64,000 nt of DNA, from positions 1-64,000 of the forward strand of contig CAJNOI010000201.1 of the NCBI GenBank assembly GCA_905250115.1, written 5' to 3'. This document shows positions 10,276 through 21,301 of the stretch, piece after piece. The stretch comes from Adineta steineri (Eukaryota > Rotifera > Eurotatoria > Adinetida > Adinetidae). The position numbers were made by a program, and so were the translations under genes. The first letter of the stretch is position 1, and each line of letters opens with the position of its first letter. A model generated the notes under the pieces. The model was not told where the DNA came from and searched no databases. It saw only the letters and a program-made list of their open reading frames with translations.

Positions 10276-11085
10276 TGTGTAGAAATATTTCTTCAATGAG
10301 ATAATTTGTTCTAATTACCTTGTAAATCTTGATTGAAATATTTCTGAAAATCAACCAATCTTTTTTAAAAAGTAAAGAACGAGTCATTTTTTTATTCTTT
10401 TCTCTTTTTTTTGTTTCTCTCTTTAAAAACGAACGGCTGTGATTGTTTCTTTTTTCATTTTCAACTGATGAAAAAAAAGTTCAGAATAAAAGTATATGTT
10501 TATATTTTAATCGACAAATGAATGAATACTTGTAAGAGAGAGTTCTCATTCACTCATGCTGATTAAGAATGTGAATGTGAGTTGAACACAAAATTTATTT
10601 TTAAACAAAGTTTTTCTAGAGTTATGATGATGTGGATAGGAGTATGAGTATTCATTTTTAGTTTGACACATTTACACTTGTATGTCATTTTTTTTTAGTA
10701 TAACATCTGTACAATCATTTAGACATGTGTGATTTTTCCGAACAAATAGAAAAGATATTGAAATATCTCTTTCTCCGCTTCAGATATTAAATAAAATCAT
10801 GATTGCAAAACATAGATCAAAATGAATTATTCCTTATGATTAGCAAACGAAATTAAATGTTTCTTTTTATTAAGTTATTTGCATATTTTTATTGTTTGTC
10901 TAAGAATAAAGCTGATTGTATTTTGTAATAGATGATTGTAATTGTATGACATTAATATTAAGAATTAATCTATTGAATTAATCAATGAAACTTCTTTAAG
11001 ATAAGTTAATATCTAATATGACTTATATGTGTATTATGAATCTTTTAGAGTTATTTTCAGTTGATGTGTGTAATATTTTTGTCTA
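10030..11085 (-). repeat. Right arm of inverted duplication
   Basis: Reverse-complement copy of the left arm starting at 4290, lacking the foldback element and about 360 bp upstream of the start codon. Both arms share long near-identical stretches, for example the segment ending in TTGCATATTTTTATTGTTTG (10880-10900). Confidence 0.85.
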
Positions 11086-11302
11086 ATAAAATCGATGAAA
11101 GGTTAATATAAAGATATGTATATACTAATGCAGATGATGAATATCTCACTATCAACATAGGACAGCATTATCATTTATACAGTGTTCATATTCAGTCTCT
11201 TTCTAATGAATATATAGTTCTTAATCGAACAACTTGAAAAGATAATATTGTCTATTTATTTATTTGTTAGAGATAAAATTAGTTTATGATTTATAAAAGT
11301 GA
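11086..11302. other. Short intergenic sequence
   Basis: No feature seen; AT-rich 3' flank of the membrane protein gene. Confidence 0.4.
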
Positions 11303-11995
11303 TTAATTTTTATTATTATAAATTAAATAGACATAAAAAGGTGTTGCTGCTAAAAAAGATAAAATCAATGATTTGATTAATTTAAAAAATTTTTCTTTTT
11401 CAAAACGATTCAAATCATTATCATAAAAATGTGTAAAAACATTAAAATGAAATAAAACTAAAGCAATAATAGTCACTTGAAACTTAAACTTTTTTGTTAA
11501 ATTACTAAAACATATTATAAGAAATATAACAAGAATAAGAGAAATATTATAAATATATAAAAGATAATCATATTGAACTTGAAAACACCAATAAAGTGAA
11601 TGAATTAAATAAGGTATTAAATAACTAACACAAATTATATTTTGATTAAATATTGTAAAAATAAATATAATTATTGCAATTGTATGATGAATAAATGAAT
11701 TAAATCGAAATATAATAAGATGAGTATAAAGAATTTCTGTAAAATATAAAATTGTATATGTTAATAAAACATAATTAAATTGAGAAATAAAAATATGTTT
11801 GGAATTATTTGTAATTGTTATTGATGGTAAATATTTTTTTATTTTTATACAATAAAACATACAAATTAATGTTTGAATTATCCATAAACGATTTAATAAA
11901 AAATAAATTTCAGGATTAAAACCAGCAAGATCTTTTGACATTTGAATTCGTCGAAAAAATATTTCAATTTCTGAATAAATTTTATGTAAAATCAT
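11303..11995 (-). CDS. Polytopic membrane protein, unknown (230 aa)
   Basis: Single-exon open frame of 230 aa with five to seven hydrophobic segments beginning at about residues 32, 68, 100, 120, 145, 170 and 205. There is no signal peptide and the loops are short. A histidine pair in the third segment (FIHHTIAI) and the helix layout recall TLC-domain or other ER multi-spanning proteins, but the similarity is too weak for a family call. Isoleucine and phenylalanine are very frequent, as expected for a membrane protein in AT-rich DNA. Start is the first ATG; two closely following ATGs are possible. Confidence 0.55.
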   Translation of the reverse strand: MILHKIYSEIEIFFRRIQMSKDLAGFNPEIYFLLNRLWIIQTLICMFYCIKIKKYLPSITITNNSKHIFISQFNYVLLTYTILYFTEILYTHLIIFRFNSFIHHTIAIIIFIFTIFNQNIICVSYLIPYLIHSLYWCFQVQYDYLLYIYNISLILVIFLIICFSNLTKKFKFQVTIIALVLFHFNVFTHFYDNDLNRFEKEKFFKLIKSLILSFLAATPFYVYLIYNNKN

Positions 11996-12204
11996 TTAAT
12001 TATAAATAAACAATTCAATGTATATCATATCTAAAATATAAAAAGATCCAAAGAAGAAATTATCAATTGAGGATGAGACTTGTAGAATATTCTACTAATA
12101 ATAAGATCTATTTATAGATAGATAAAACTTCAAATCAAAGAGGTGCCATTCGGATTTTTCTAATCTCACTTGTTGCAGATAAAAAATTTCGTAAAACAGT
12201 CATT
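11996..12204. other. Intergenic sequence
   Basis: AT-rich spacer upstream of the minus-strand membrane protein gene. No further signal. Confidence 0.4.
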
Positions 12205-12495
12205 ATTTAGAAGCGAAGGCGCGAACCCTTTTCAGGTCGCATTGAGATCTATCTATTGCTAAAAGATGAGATCTCTCGTTAACTACTAGACTAGGGCTCC
12301 GCGTGGGATGGGATGGGACGTAAAAAATCGTCCCATGGGATAATTGTTTTTCATAGTATCTCATGGAATGGGATGATAGATTTTTAAAAGGAATGCCATC
12401 CCATGAGATCCTATGAAAAAATTTTTGTCCCATGGGATGGATGGGATCGTTCCATCCCACGCGGAGCCCTGTAATAGACATTCTTTCGATCTAAT
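12205..12495 (-). ncRNA. tRNA-like relic split by a hAT MITE
   Basis: On the minus strand, on both sides of the MITE at 12292-12471, the sequence has tRNA-like pieces: a D-arm/A-box-like TCTAGTAGTTAACGAG and a T-arm/B-box-like GGGTTCGCGCC followed by an acceptor-like CTTCGCTTC. The part between them is too long and folds as a GAGATCT/AGATCTC stem, so this is not an intact tRNA. A tRNA pseudogene or a tRNA-derived SINE is the best guess. Confidence 0.3.
12292..12471. mobile_element. hAT-like MITE (180 bp)
   Basis: Near-perfect terminal inverted repeats AGGGCTCCGCGTGGGATGG at both ends. Flanks TACTAGAC (12284-12291) and TAATAGAC (12472-12479) form an 8-bp target duplication with one difference. 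The interior is made of subterminal repeats of the CCCATGGGAT type that can fold into a long hairpin. The minus-strand frame across it (12203-12481) is a by-product of the repeats, not a gene. Confidence 0.85.
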
Positions 12496-12566
12496 CTTCT
12501 TCATTTTTAATTATTCAATATCTGTTGAACTCTACTTAATCTGTATTTTTATAGTATAAATGTTGA

Positions 12567-12734
12567 TTCGATGGTGATCATGGGGAACCTACTGAAGCTC
12601 CATACTTTGAATTTAATCGTGGTAAATATATTCCTGTTGACAAGGAAGTTATTTTCATTTTTAAAGATGGAAGTACTCATACAGTTGATATGCGTGATTG
12701 TATAAATGAACCAAACAAACAACTTTGGCGTTAA
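12567..12734 (+). pseudogene. Coding fragment of unknown family
   Basis: Fifty-five codons read FDGDHGEPTEAPYFEFNRG, then YIPVDKEVIFIFKDGS and MRDCINEPNKQLWR before a stop. Amino-acid use is typical of real protein. A stop codon lies immediately upstream and no acceptor site gives this frame, so it looks like the 3' end of a broken gene. Family not recognised. Confidence 0.4.
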
Positions 12735-14657
12735 ATTAACATTAGAAGACTTATTTTTAAACCACAAATCTTTTCATTCGTATAATAATCAAGAAAACTA
12801 ACCTTATTTATCTAATAAACATTATTTCGAATATTATTCCTAACATAACTTTTTATTCAATTTGCATGCTTTGATAAATATATATTATAATATAATTTAA
12901 AAAAATATACAACTTACTAAGTTTGATTTTCATGAGACGGTATAATGAAGACTTCTATTTACTAGTTATGTCTTTATTATATGAGTAGCCAATAGAGAAT
13001 TATATAGAATGCTCGATTGATATTTATCATGATCATTCGGATTCATAAATATTATTATTCAGTAAAAAATATTGATGAGAAAAAAATGAAAGTGAATGCA
13101 TTTTGTAATGTACTTGAATATGTTCAGAACTCAGAAGAATAAGTTGTGTGTGTAAAGTAGTGCATCTTTTTTATTATGACTTATAAGTCTCGAATGCTTT
13201 CATCTTATCTCAAATGGATGAGAGTGTCGATTACTTTATTCTAAAGGAGGTTTTATGATGCAGAAATCTGCTCATACAAAAGAGCAGTAATATTTTTAGG
13301 TGTAATCATCTCGGTATTCTATAGTGACTTAAATTCACATCCATTTGCATTTGCTGTTGGTGATATAGACAACAATAGTTTAACTGCTACTATTGCTATC
13401 AATAATGGATTTGATAATATAAACATTCTTATGAAAACTTGCTAAAATGGCATTTTTTCATTTGTTTTAACTACAAAATACCTGTTACTAATGTTTTTTC
13501 TATACTTAAAAAATGCCTTCTCTTTTTATACATTATACTTTAATGAAATATCTCAAATTCTCATAAATATTATATTTCGAAAATAAAAGAAATCAATCGA
13601 TTAGTTATGAATGAGATACTTTAATTTGTATAATATTCGATATATTTTTTCAATATGATTGTCGTAGTGACAACTCATCGATACAATAAACATTTCTGGA
13701 TTCTGCTTTTCCGAAAAATATATTTTATTTTTTATCGATTTAATTCTGTAAAAGCTATTCGAAATAGAAAATAATAATAAAAATCAACGAGTATAAGATA
13801 CAATTTTGGCTATTTGAGAAATAATACAATAAAATCTGAAGTATTATGTTTTGTATAAATTAACAATTCTTTATTCACATTTGAGAAAAGTATGAAAGTA
13901 AATTATTGTTTCTACACAGAAGACGACTTATAAGCAAAGGCATATTTCAAATGTGAAAATATTGATTAGAAAAATAAAATTGTCATATTGCAGTTGAATG
14001 TTATTGATTGGCACTTACAATATAAACTGAGATAAAATCTTTTACTATAATTATTGAAAAGAACGAACATGAATATACTAGAATAGCTTGTTGTAGAAGA
14101 TTAAACTTTTCTTTTTGCTATTCTACTACTACGTGGTGCATGTCAGTATCAACACGATAAATTACCATTCTCACACATTATATGAATCGACTTATTCTAC
14201 TGCTTTTCCAAATGTTAATCAAGTTCAGAAAATGTTGATTGAACCTGTTGATTATATACAACGCGTACAGATCGAAAACTGATACAAATGTAGCTATCAA
14301 TTAGACTTTATTGATAAATATTCATTATAATCTTGCTGATGATACTCAAGCACTGAAGTTGAGTGCATGAATTTTAATACGTATCGAACGAAGTCGTTCA
14401 TTAAATCCATTTCCTACTCCACAATTCTTGAATATATTAAATCTAATACAGATAAATTTACAGCGATATCGTGATAAACAGCAGTGAAAAAAAACATACT
14501 TTATTGCGGTCCTGCTAATAGACAAAAACGTTTCTATTACTTTAATCTTAATTCGTCGCTGCGTTTGTGAATATCTGAATTTAATGAATGTGATTATTTC
14601 GAAATGCTAACGTCAAAACTATTCCTAAAATAATTACTTTAGTAAGACAAATTTTTA
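12735..14657. other. Gene-poor region with decayed fragments
   Basis: AT-rich. It contains the FG-GAP-like fragment at 13323-13445 and, between about 14070 and 14560, a stretch of higher GC whose translations contain short protein-like runs broken by stops (for example SLNPFPTPQFLNILN). No intact gene. Confidence 0.5.
13323..13445 (+). pseudogene. FG-GAP/VCBS repeat fragment
   Basis: Forty codons include HPFAFAVGDIDNNSLTATIA followed by INNGFDNINILM and a stop. This matches the repeat found in many bdelloid and bacterial FG-GAP/VCBS proteins (PYSVAVGDFNND..LDIVVAN-GTNNVGILLG). Only one degenerate repeat remains. Confidence 0.5.
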
Positions 14658-14980
14658 CAAATAAACGAAATATTAATATGAAAAATATTGTTGTTGATGA
14701 AAATAATAACAGTCTCGACGTTTCCACTAATTTCAATAGTCATTAACTAGAGTAATTTCACGACAATCTATTACTTTATTTGTATTATTATGAAAATTTG
14801 CCGCACTAAATTAATTATTTTATGTTTACTCGCGAAAACAAGACATATTTTTCAACTTTCCGGAATAGGTAGAGGTGGTATTATTACTCTAGTTAATGAC
14901 TATTGAAATTAGCGGAAACGTCGAGACTGTTATCATTACCATCAACAACAATATTTTTCATATTAAAATATTGTTTATTT
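14658..14980. repeat. 98-bp inverted repeat with 126-bp spacer
   Basis: Arms 14658-14755 and 14882-14980 are reverse complements with about 90% identity, centred on CAGTCTCGACGTTTCC and its complement. The spacer has no coding content. It could be a foldback element or a stem-forming transcript. The right arm ends 16 bp from the TTAA-flanked MITE. Confidence 0.8.
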
Positions 14981-14999
14981 CTAGAATTATTCCTATTAA

Positions 15000-15336
15000 G
15001 CCCCCCACGGGTCAAAAAGACATTTTTTCTTCAAAAACCTTTTACAAAAAAGTTCTTTTTTCAAAAAACTGGCTCTATTAGGTTATAGCGGCAAGTGTTT
15101 CGTACATTTTGACACCATGCCGAGGTTCATATCATGAAAATTGCGAAAAAAATCTTTGCCGCACGGACACCTACTTTTTAGCCCTTAATTTTAGGGTAAC
15201 TCTCGCAAAACTCAATATTATGAGCTCAATTTTTTACTGAAAACTATCCATGGTCAGATAAATATTCAGTAGAAATTCCAATAAGATTGAGTGCTCTGTA
15301 AAAAAAATAGATTTTTGACCCGCGGGGGGGGGAGCC
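15000..15336. mobile_element. piggyBac-like MITE with TTAA target sites (337 bp)
   Basis: TTAA is present at both borders (14996-14999 and 15337-15340). Inside each border lies an inverted terminal repeat: left GCCCCCCACGGGTCAAAAA, right read inward GGCTCCCCCCCCGCGGGTCA. TTAA duplication is characteristic of piggyBac-type transposition. No transposase is encoded. Confidence 0.75.
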
Positions 15337-15340
15337 TTAA

Positions 15341-16202
15341 GACAGATAGTTTGAGGTATTGTATTATAATTTCATATGACTTTTATGAAATTTTGATCAT
15401 GCAGAACTCTAAATCGCTGAAATATAATTTTATACTACCTATTAGAATCATTAAACCAAAACTAGTATTGTCTTCTATAAGAGTATTTTATAACAATATG
15501 ATACCGTAGAATGATAATTGAAAGACGTGTTACTTACAGATCATGAAAAATACAGCAATATTGAATAGAAAAACATGATATGTATAGAATACTACAAAAA
15601 TAGTTTACCGGTGTCAAAAATATGGCAACCATATTGAATTATCGATTGTAGATCAGTAAACGATGTTTTGATATTTACAGTTGAAACTATGTGACACACT
15701 TAGAAAGGATGTCCTTATTGTATAAACATAAAATCAAATATTTAATATATGGACAATTTCTTTTCATTGAAGTCATTATTGATTGTTTGAAAAGCGTAAC
15801 ATTTATCAACAATATACGATCTATTATTAGATTGAACTTTGTGTGACCAATTATGTATGCTAGTTTGCATTCAATATATTTTAACCTCTTTAGAATTATT
15901 AGTTGAAAAAAAAATCATATGATGAAATCGATCTCTGTAATTATAGCTTCTATTATTTTTTCATATAATGTATTTTATTAAATGAATTTATGTTATTGGT
16001 ATTATTATGTAAAAGAAAAATCTACTAAAACTAGTTCAAGAATACAAATACAAGAAATAAATTCGAGAACAAAAATAGTATTATAATATTTAAATGAAGT
16101 ATAGAATAAAAATAAGTCATTAGTAAGAATAGATTAAAATTTTTATGTTTCTTTCTTCCATTTATCGTTTAACGTTGTTATTCAAAATTAACCATTATAA
16201 TA
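15341..16202. other. Intergenic; start of segmental duplication
   Basis: AT-rich. From about 15946 the sequence is the first copy of a duplicated segment (see 19197). The 72-codon frame at 15291-15509 crosses the MITE border and is not called. Confidence 0.5.
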
Positions 16203-17966
16203 TTATATAGAGGCTAATATTGTATGACCTATTTGAGATGGTGAGTGTCCAATTCTATTATTGTAATCTACAGGATCTCTTGAAATGGCATCATTAATAA
16301 GTGATTGCCAATAGCCTTGTCCATAATATATATATTGAGATAAATTGAACAAGATTGACATTAGTGTTGGCAATAATGTCGCACCAACGGTAAGAGCTAT
16401 CTTTCGTTTTTTGTAAATCGTATCTGTTAATGATTTAGAAGACCTTGATTTTCGACGATTACGTATAGATCTTATACCATATGAGATACCTTCAAATAAG
16501 ACAACACCAGCTGTAACAAGATATGAATAGATGACTACTAAGAATATATAAGCGAATATCATTGGTATAGCATTGGTGAGCATATATGGAAGTAATAGAG
16601 CTCCAGAGAATACAAGTGTTACTGATGAAATACTAAGAGTTATATATTCTATAATACGTGATAATATCGTTCGCCATGTTCTCTTTTTCACAGATTCCAT
16701 TCTTGAATGTAACTTCTTGTATTTGCGCATTATAATTAGTTTGGAAATGAAATTCTTTGAAAAAGAAATGTAACGATCAATTATATAATTGTATAATCTA
16801 TAACCAAATATATTATAACAATTCCATATAGTAGCACTGTCAGCAGATAAACATGATGATTGAATAACACAAAACCATATAGTATGTCCAAGTAATGGTA
16901 TGACGACGAAAATAAGATCAAATAAATCAAGTTTTGGTGGTTTTACTTTTGTTTTCTTTTTTGGTGTTGAAGATCTCTTAAGAAACCACGGTTGAAAAAA
17001 GAAGAGACTTGTAGAACGAGGAGGAGGAGGAGGAGGAGGATTATAACGTGGATATGATATGGGTTCTGGAAGATCTATATCTATATCTATATATGGTTGC
17101 TCACCACCGTCGAGATCGTCAATTAAATATTCGATTGGTAATTGCCATGTTCCATATACTGTTCTATCCCAAGTGCGTAGAGAAAAATCAAATACAAGAA
17201 ATTGTGCAACTATTATCCAATATGGTTGAATACTAGTATGATAATCTCTAAATGTAAATAATAATGGATTTGCCTTTTGATAGTCTATTGTAGTAGAACT
17301 CATGACGATTGTTATCTAAACTAAAAATATTTGATTATATGAATATAGGCTTGTGCAGCTGTCAATATTTCCATCTAGATGAACTCACATAAAATAAGTT
17401 TTTATCAAAAGAAATACAACTATACTATATATATGTATTGTTAATAAAGAAATCAGATGTATCCTGAGACTATTCTGCAATCATTGCTGTAATACAGGAC
17501 GCGTTTACTTCGATCAAAAACCCATCAATAACATTTTCAAGTACTAGTTTTGTAAAATCAAGATATTTATATTACTACAGTTGTTGATGAATTAATTAAT
17601 CGAAAATAACAGTGTATGTCCTTGTATCAATATAAATACAAAATAGTAATATTTCAATACGGTTAGAATAAAATTGAAATATTTGGACACACCGAATTTG
17701 ATACCATCATGCAGCAAGGTTTTCTATTAGTGTATGAGTCAAGGCATGAACAACAAATATCTTTAATTGTAATCAAAACTTTAAATAAACAGTTATTTCT
17801 ACAGATACAAAAACAATTATTCACGCTTCGGTCATATACCCATATGACTTACTTCTTTCGTTATAATTAATATGAATCAAAAATTTGTACTAAAAGTATT
17901 TTTTTTTCTCATTCATTGTATGTCGCACAATACGTCCATGATGGTAGAAGTAATAAATATTGCTAG
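15946..17966. repeat. Segmental duplication, copy A
   Basis: About 2.0 kb that matches 19197-21224 in direct orientation, covering the 3' flank, the whole coding region and about 650 bp upstream of the four-TM gene. Flanks have small indels and substitutions throughout, so the copies are not recent. Confidence 0.85.
16203..17303 (-). CDS. Four-TM membrane protein, paralogue A (366 aa)
   Basis: Single-exon gene of unknown family. A conserved N-terminal domain (IQPYWIIVAQFLVFDFSLRT, then WDRTVYGTWQLPIEY) is followed by a variable linker with a run of seven prolines (about residues 89-95, encoded by a GGA/GGT repeat), then four hydrophobic segments at about 130-155, 222-245, 250-275 and 305-328. 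A conserved C-terminal tail follows (YYGQGYWQSL, then GHTILASI). Cysteines in WFCVIQSSCLSAD and WNCYNIFGYR are shared with the paralogue at 19449. No enzyme motif seen. Confidence 0.7.
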   Translation of the reverse strand: MSSTTIDYQKANPLLFTFRDYHTSIQPYWIIVAQFLVFDFSLRTWDRTVYGTWQLPIEYLIDDLDGGEQPYIDIDIDLPEPISYPRYNPPPPPPPRSTSLFFFQPWFLKRSSTPKKKTKVKPPKLDLFDLIFVVIPLLGHTIWFCVIQSSCLSADSATIWNCYNIFGYRLYNYIIDRYISFSKNFISKLIIMRKYKKLHSRMESVKKRTWRTILSRIIEYITLSISSVTLVFSGALLLPYMLTNAIPMIFAYIFLVVIYSYLVTAGVVLFEGISYGIRSIRNRRKSRSSKSLTDTIYKKRKIALTVGATLLPTLMSILFNLSQYIYYGQGYWQSLINDAISRDPVDYNNRIGHSPSQIGHTILASI

Positions 17967-19196
17967 TTCTTAAGAATACATCGATACAATACGACGAGTA
18001 TGAAACAATCACGATTTATATTCTCAAATGATCATTGATTAATTTTTTCTGATCAATAGCTTAAAGAATGAATGAATTTTTTCTGAAACCTTATATTTAA
18101 TATAGGTAGTGCATCTTGTTAATATTTTCATCAAAACCGTTATACTCATTTTCGATCTATTCTCGTGCCTCTCTACAGAAATTATAATTCTTATCGTCGA
18201 TGTATGTACCAAAGCCTCTTTTATGCTAATAAGAGAGTCGTATCTTAATCATATTATTTCTTCTAATCGAGTTATTCAAAAATTAAAATACTTGAAAAAC
18301 AAATCGTACTATATATTTAGTTTGATAAGACACAATGGAATAAAAATATATTATTCTTTAATTATATAGGTTTTTTTGTCAATTAACGATGTATTCATAT
18401 TCTTCCTTCTCCTATCATGTCTGTTTTATTTCTATTGTTCGTTTTATCTATGTTTGTAAAAAAGAGAACAATAAATGTTGATAAGTGGGTGAGTGTAAGT
18501 GTGGGCTCATCTCTTGTTTTTCTCACACTCACACCCACCCTTGATGACTATTTAGTTGTGTGAAATGACAAGAAAAACGAAAATCAGATATTCGACGTAA
18601 GTTTTTAAAGGAATTGAGTAAAAGTTTAACAGATGTACAAAACCGTCGTCGTAGTTAAGAAGTTTGTTTAATACCCAAGGTGAAACTTGCACTGCTCTCA
18701 TTAGGTTATCAGATTCACTCAGAAAGCATCAAAAATATTAGTCCAAACATGCATGGAAAAAAATTAGAGTATGCTTTGAATTTATGAAAAAAGCTTTATA
18801 TATGAACAATATCATTGTTGTGATAAAAAACTAAGGTCTTATTACTTTTTTTATAATAACAAAAAGAAAAGTTTCTTTCTTTTTTTAATCATAGAATTGA
18901 TTATATATATATCCACGTACGCGTAGAATCCTGTCATCTAGACTACATTGATTTATTTTATACATTTTATAACTATTATCAATATGTCTATATAATTGAT
19001 TACAGAAAGTACTCTTTTGAAATAGCATACATCTTTACATTGTTTCCATAAGGTCTGACTCACTGGTCTTTATACGTAAAGGTGTGCACCTCTTTATATA
19101 AGTCAAATGAACAGCTGGAAGAAGAAGAAAATTCTCTTTTTATAATTTTCTGTAGATGGGCCCAGGCAGATCTCACGACAACCAAGAAGGGATAAA
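17304..19196. other. Intergenic between paralogues
   Basis: The first about 660 bp is the duplicated upstream flank of paralogue A. The rest is AT-rich and contains the telomere-like hairpin at 18485-18541. The 86-codon frame at 18109-18369 has no recognisable features. Confidence 0.5.
18485..18541. repeat. Telomere-repeat-like hairpin 2
   Basis: Left arm GTGGGTGAGTGTAAGTGTGG and right arm CACACTCACACCCACCC around a loop with ATCTCTTGTTTTT. Related to the other TGTGGG-type hairpins. Confidence 0.75.
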
Positions 19197-21224
19197 TAGC
19201 TTCTATTTTTTTTTGATATCATGTATTTTATTAAATAAATTTATGTCGTTAGTATTATTATTTTAAAAAAAATCTACTGAAATTAGTTTAAGAATAGAAA
19301 TACGAGAAATAAATTAGAGAAAAAAAACAGTATTATAATATTTAAATAAAGTATAGAATAAAAATAAGTCATTAGTAAGAATAGATTAAGATTTTTCTTT
19401 CTTCTATTCGTCGTTTAATTTTGTCATCCATAATTAACCATTATAATATTATAAAGTAGATAATATTGTATGAGCTATTTGATCTGGTGATTGAGCAACT
19501 CTAGAATTGTAATCAGAAGGTTCTCTTGATTCGGCGTCAGCTTGAAGTGATTGCCAATAACCTTGTCCAAAATATATAAATTGAGATAAATTGAATATGA
19601 ATGTTATTAGTGTTGGCAATAATCGCATACCAGCACTAAAAGCCAACTTTCGTTTTTTGTAAATCTCATCTGATAATGATTTAGAAGAAATTGGTTTTCG
19701 ATGATTACGTATATATGCTTTGGCATATGTGAAACGTTCATGTAAGAAAACAACAACTGTAACAAGATATGTATAGACGACTACTAAGAATGCATAAGCG
19801 AATATCATTGGAATAGCATTAGTGAGCATATATGGAAGTAATAGAGCTCCAGAGAATACAAATGTTACTGATGAAATACTAAGAGTTATAGATTGTACAA
19901 TGCGTCTTAATGTCGTTTTCCATGTTTTCTCGCGTACAATTCCATGTTCTCGACGAAACTTCTTGTATTTGCGCATTATATATAGTTTGGTAATGAAATT
20001 ATTTGCAAAAGAAACATATCGATCAAATATATAATTGTATAATCTATAACCAAATATATTATAACAAGTCCATACAGTAGCACTGTCAGCAGATAAACAT
20101 GATGATTGAATAACACAAAACCATATAGTATGTCCAAGTAGTGGTAAAACGGAGAAAACAAGATCAAATAAATCAAGTTTTGGTACTTTTGGTTTTGGTT
20201 TTGTTTCAGTTGGTACTTGAGCTTTCTTAGTAAACCATGGTTGGACAACGAACACAGTTGAAACAGTATAACCATTAGAAGGGGAAACCGGACCCGGATT
20301 CGGACGTCTTTTCGGTGGTCGACCACCTACAAATGGTTTCTTTTTGCCGTCAAACTCCTCAATTGCATATTCAATTGGTAATTGCCATGTTCCATATACT
20401 ACTCTATCCCAAGTACGTAGAGATACTTCAAATACGAAAAATTGTGTAATTATTACCCAATATGGTTGAATACCAACATTATAATTTCTAAGTGTATATA
20501 ATAATGGATTTGCATTTTGACTACTTACTGGGATAGAACTCATGATGATTTCTATCTATACTAAGAATACAAGAATATATGAATATATTCTTGTGCAGCA
20601 CTCAGTATTTCAGTTGATATGAACTCACATAAAATAAGTTTTTATCGAAATGAACACAACTATTATATATATATATTACTAACAAGAAAGTAAGATGTAG
20701 CCTTCGATTATTTTGCAATCATGGTTGTACTGTAGAACGCATTTGCTTCGATTGAAAACCCAATGAGAACATTTTCAGGTACTAGTTTTGTAAAATCAAG
20801 ATATTTATATTGCTACAGTTGTTGATGAATTAATTGATCGAAAATGACAGTGTACGTCCTTGTCGCGATATAAAGACAAAATAGTAATATTTCAATATAC
20901 TTGGAATAAAATTGAGATATATAGACACACCGAATTTGATACTATCATGCATCAAGGTATTCTACGTCATTAAAACTTTTCTCACACTGTAGTAGTTACG
21001 GTCCTGTACAACAAATATCTTTAGTTATAATCAAAATTTTAAATACATAGTTACTTCTACATATACAAGAACAATTATTCACGCTTCGGTCGTATACCCA
21101 TATGACTTACTTCTTTCGTTAAAAATAATATGAATAAAAAATTTGTACTAAAAGTTTTTTTTTCTCATTCATTGTATGTCGCGCAATACGTCAGTGATGG
21201 TATAAGTAATTCTCTATATAATCA
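19197..21224. repeat. Segmental duplication, copy B
   Basis: Direct copy of 15946-17966. It ends shortly before the run of N at 21252, so the right border may be affected by the assembly gap. Confidence 0.85.
19449..20543 (-). CDS. Four-TM membrane protein, paralogue B (364 aa)
   Basis: Paralogue of the gene at 16203, colinear over the full length, with the same N-terminal domain (WDRVVYGTWQLPIEYAIEEF), four hydrophobic segments and tail (YFGQGYWQSL, AHTILSTL). The linker (about residues 70-120) has diverged completely: a basic Pro/Gly-rich segment replaces the polyproline run, while membrane segments are nearly identical. This pattern suggests purifying selection on the membrane part and a free linker. 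Function unknown. Confidence 0.7.
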   Translation of the reverse strand: MSSIPVSSQNANPLLYTLRNYNVGIQPYWVIITQFFVFEVSLRTWDRVVYGTWQLPIEYAIEEFDGKKKPFVGGRPPKRRPNPGPVSPSNGYTVSTVFVVQPWFTKKAQVPTETKPKPKVPKLDLFDLVFSVLPLLGHTIWFCVIQSSCLSADSATVWTCYNIFGYRLYNYIFDRYVSFANNFITKLYIMRKYKKFRREHGIVREKTWKTTLRRIVQSITLSISSVTFVFSGALLLPYMLTNAIPMIFAYAFLVVVYTYLVTVVVFLHERFTYAKAYIRNHRKPISSKSLSDEIYKKRKLAFSAGMRLLPTLITFIFNLSQFIYFGQGYWQSLQADAESREPSDYNSRVAQSPDQIAHTILSTL

Positions 21225-21251
21225 TAATCGATTAATAAATCTGTTCTATTC
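20544..21251. other. Duplicated upstream flank of paralogue B
   Basis: Matches 17304-17966. It should contain the promoter. No gene. Confidence 0.5.
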
Positions 21252-21261
21252 NNNNNNNNNN
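21252..21261. other. Assembly gap (10 N)
   Basis: Ten undetermined bases. The true distance between the two sides is unknown. Confidence 0.99.
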
Positions 21262-21301
21262 ATATCTCAGTATTAATCATATTTTGAATAAATAAAAGAC
21301 A

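Noticed and set aside
12203..12481. Minus-strand frame of 92 codons
   Set aside because: It lies almost wholly inside the hAT MITE and encodes its subterminal repeats.
17025..17045. GGA microsatellite as a regulatory element
   Set aside because: It is coding and explains the run of prolines in the four-TM protein.
18109..18369. 86-codon hydrophobic frame as a membrane protein
   Set aside because: Ile/Leu-rich runs are expected by chance in this composition, and the frame is absent from the duplicated segment and has no family.
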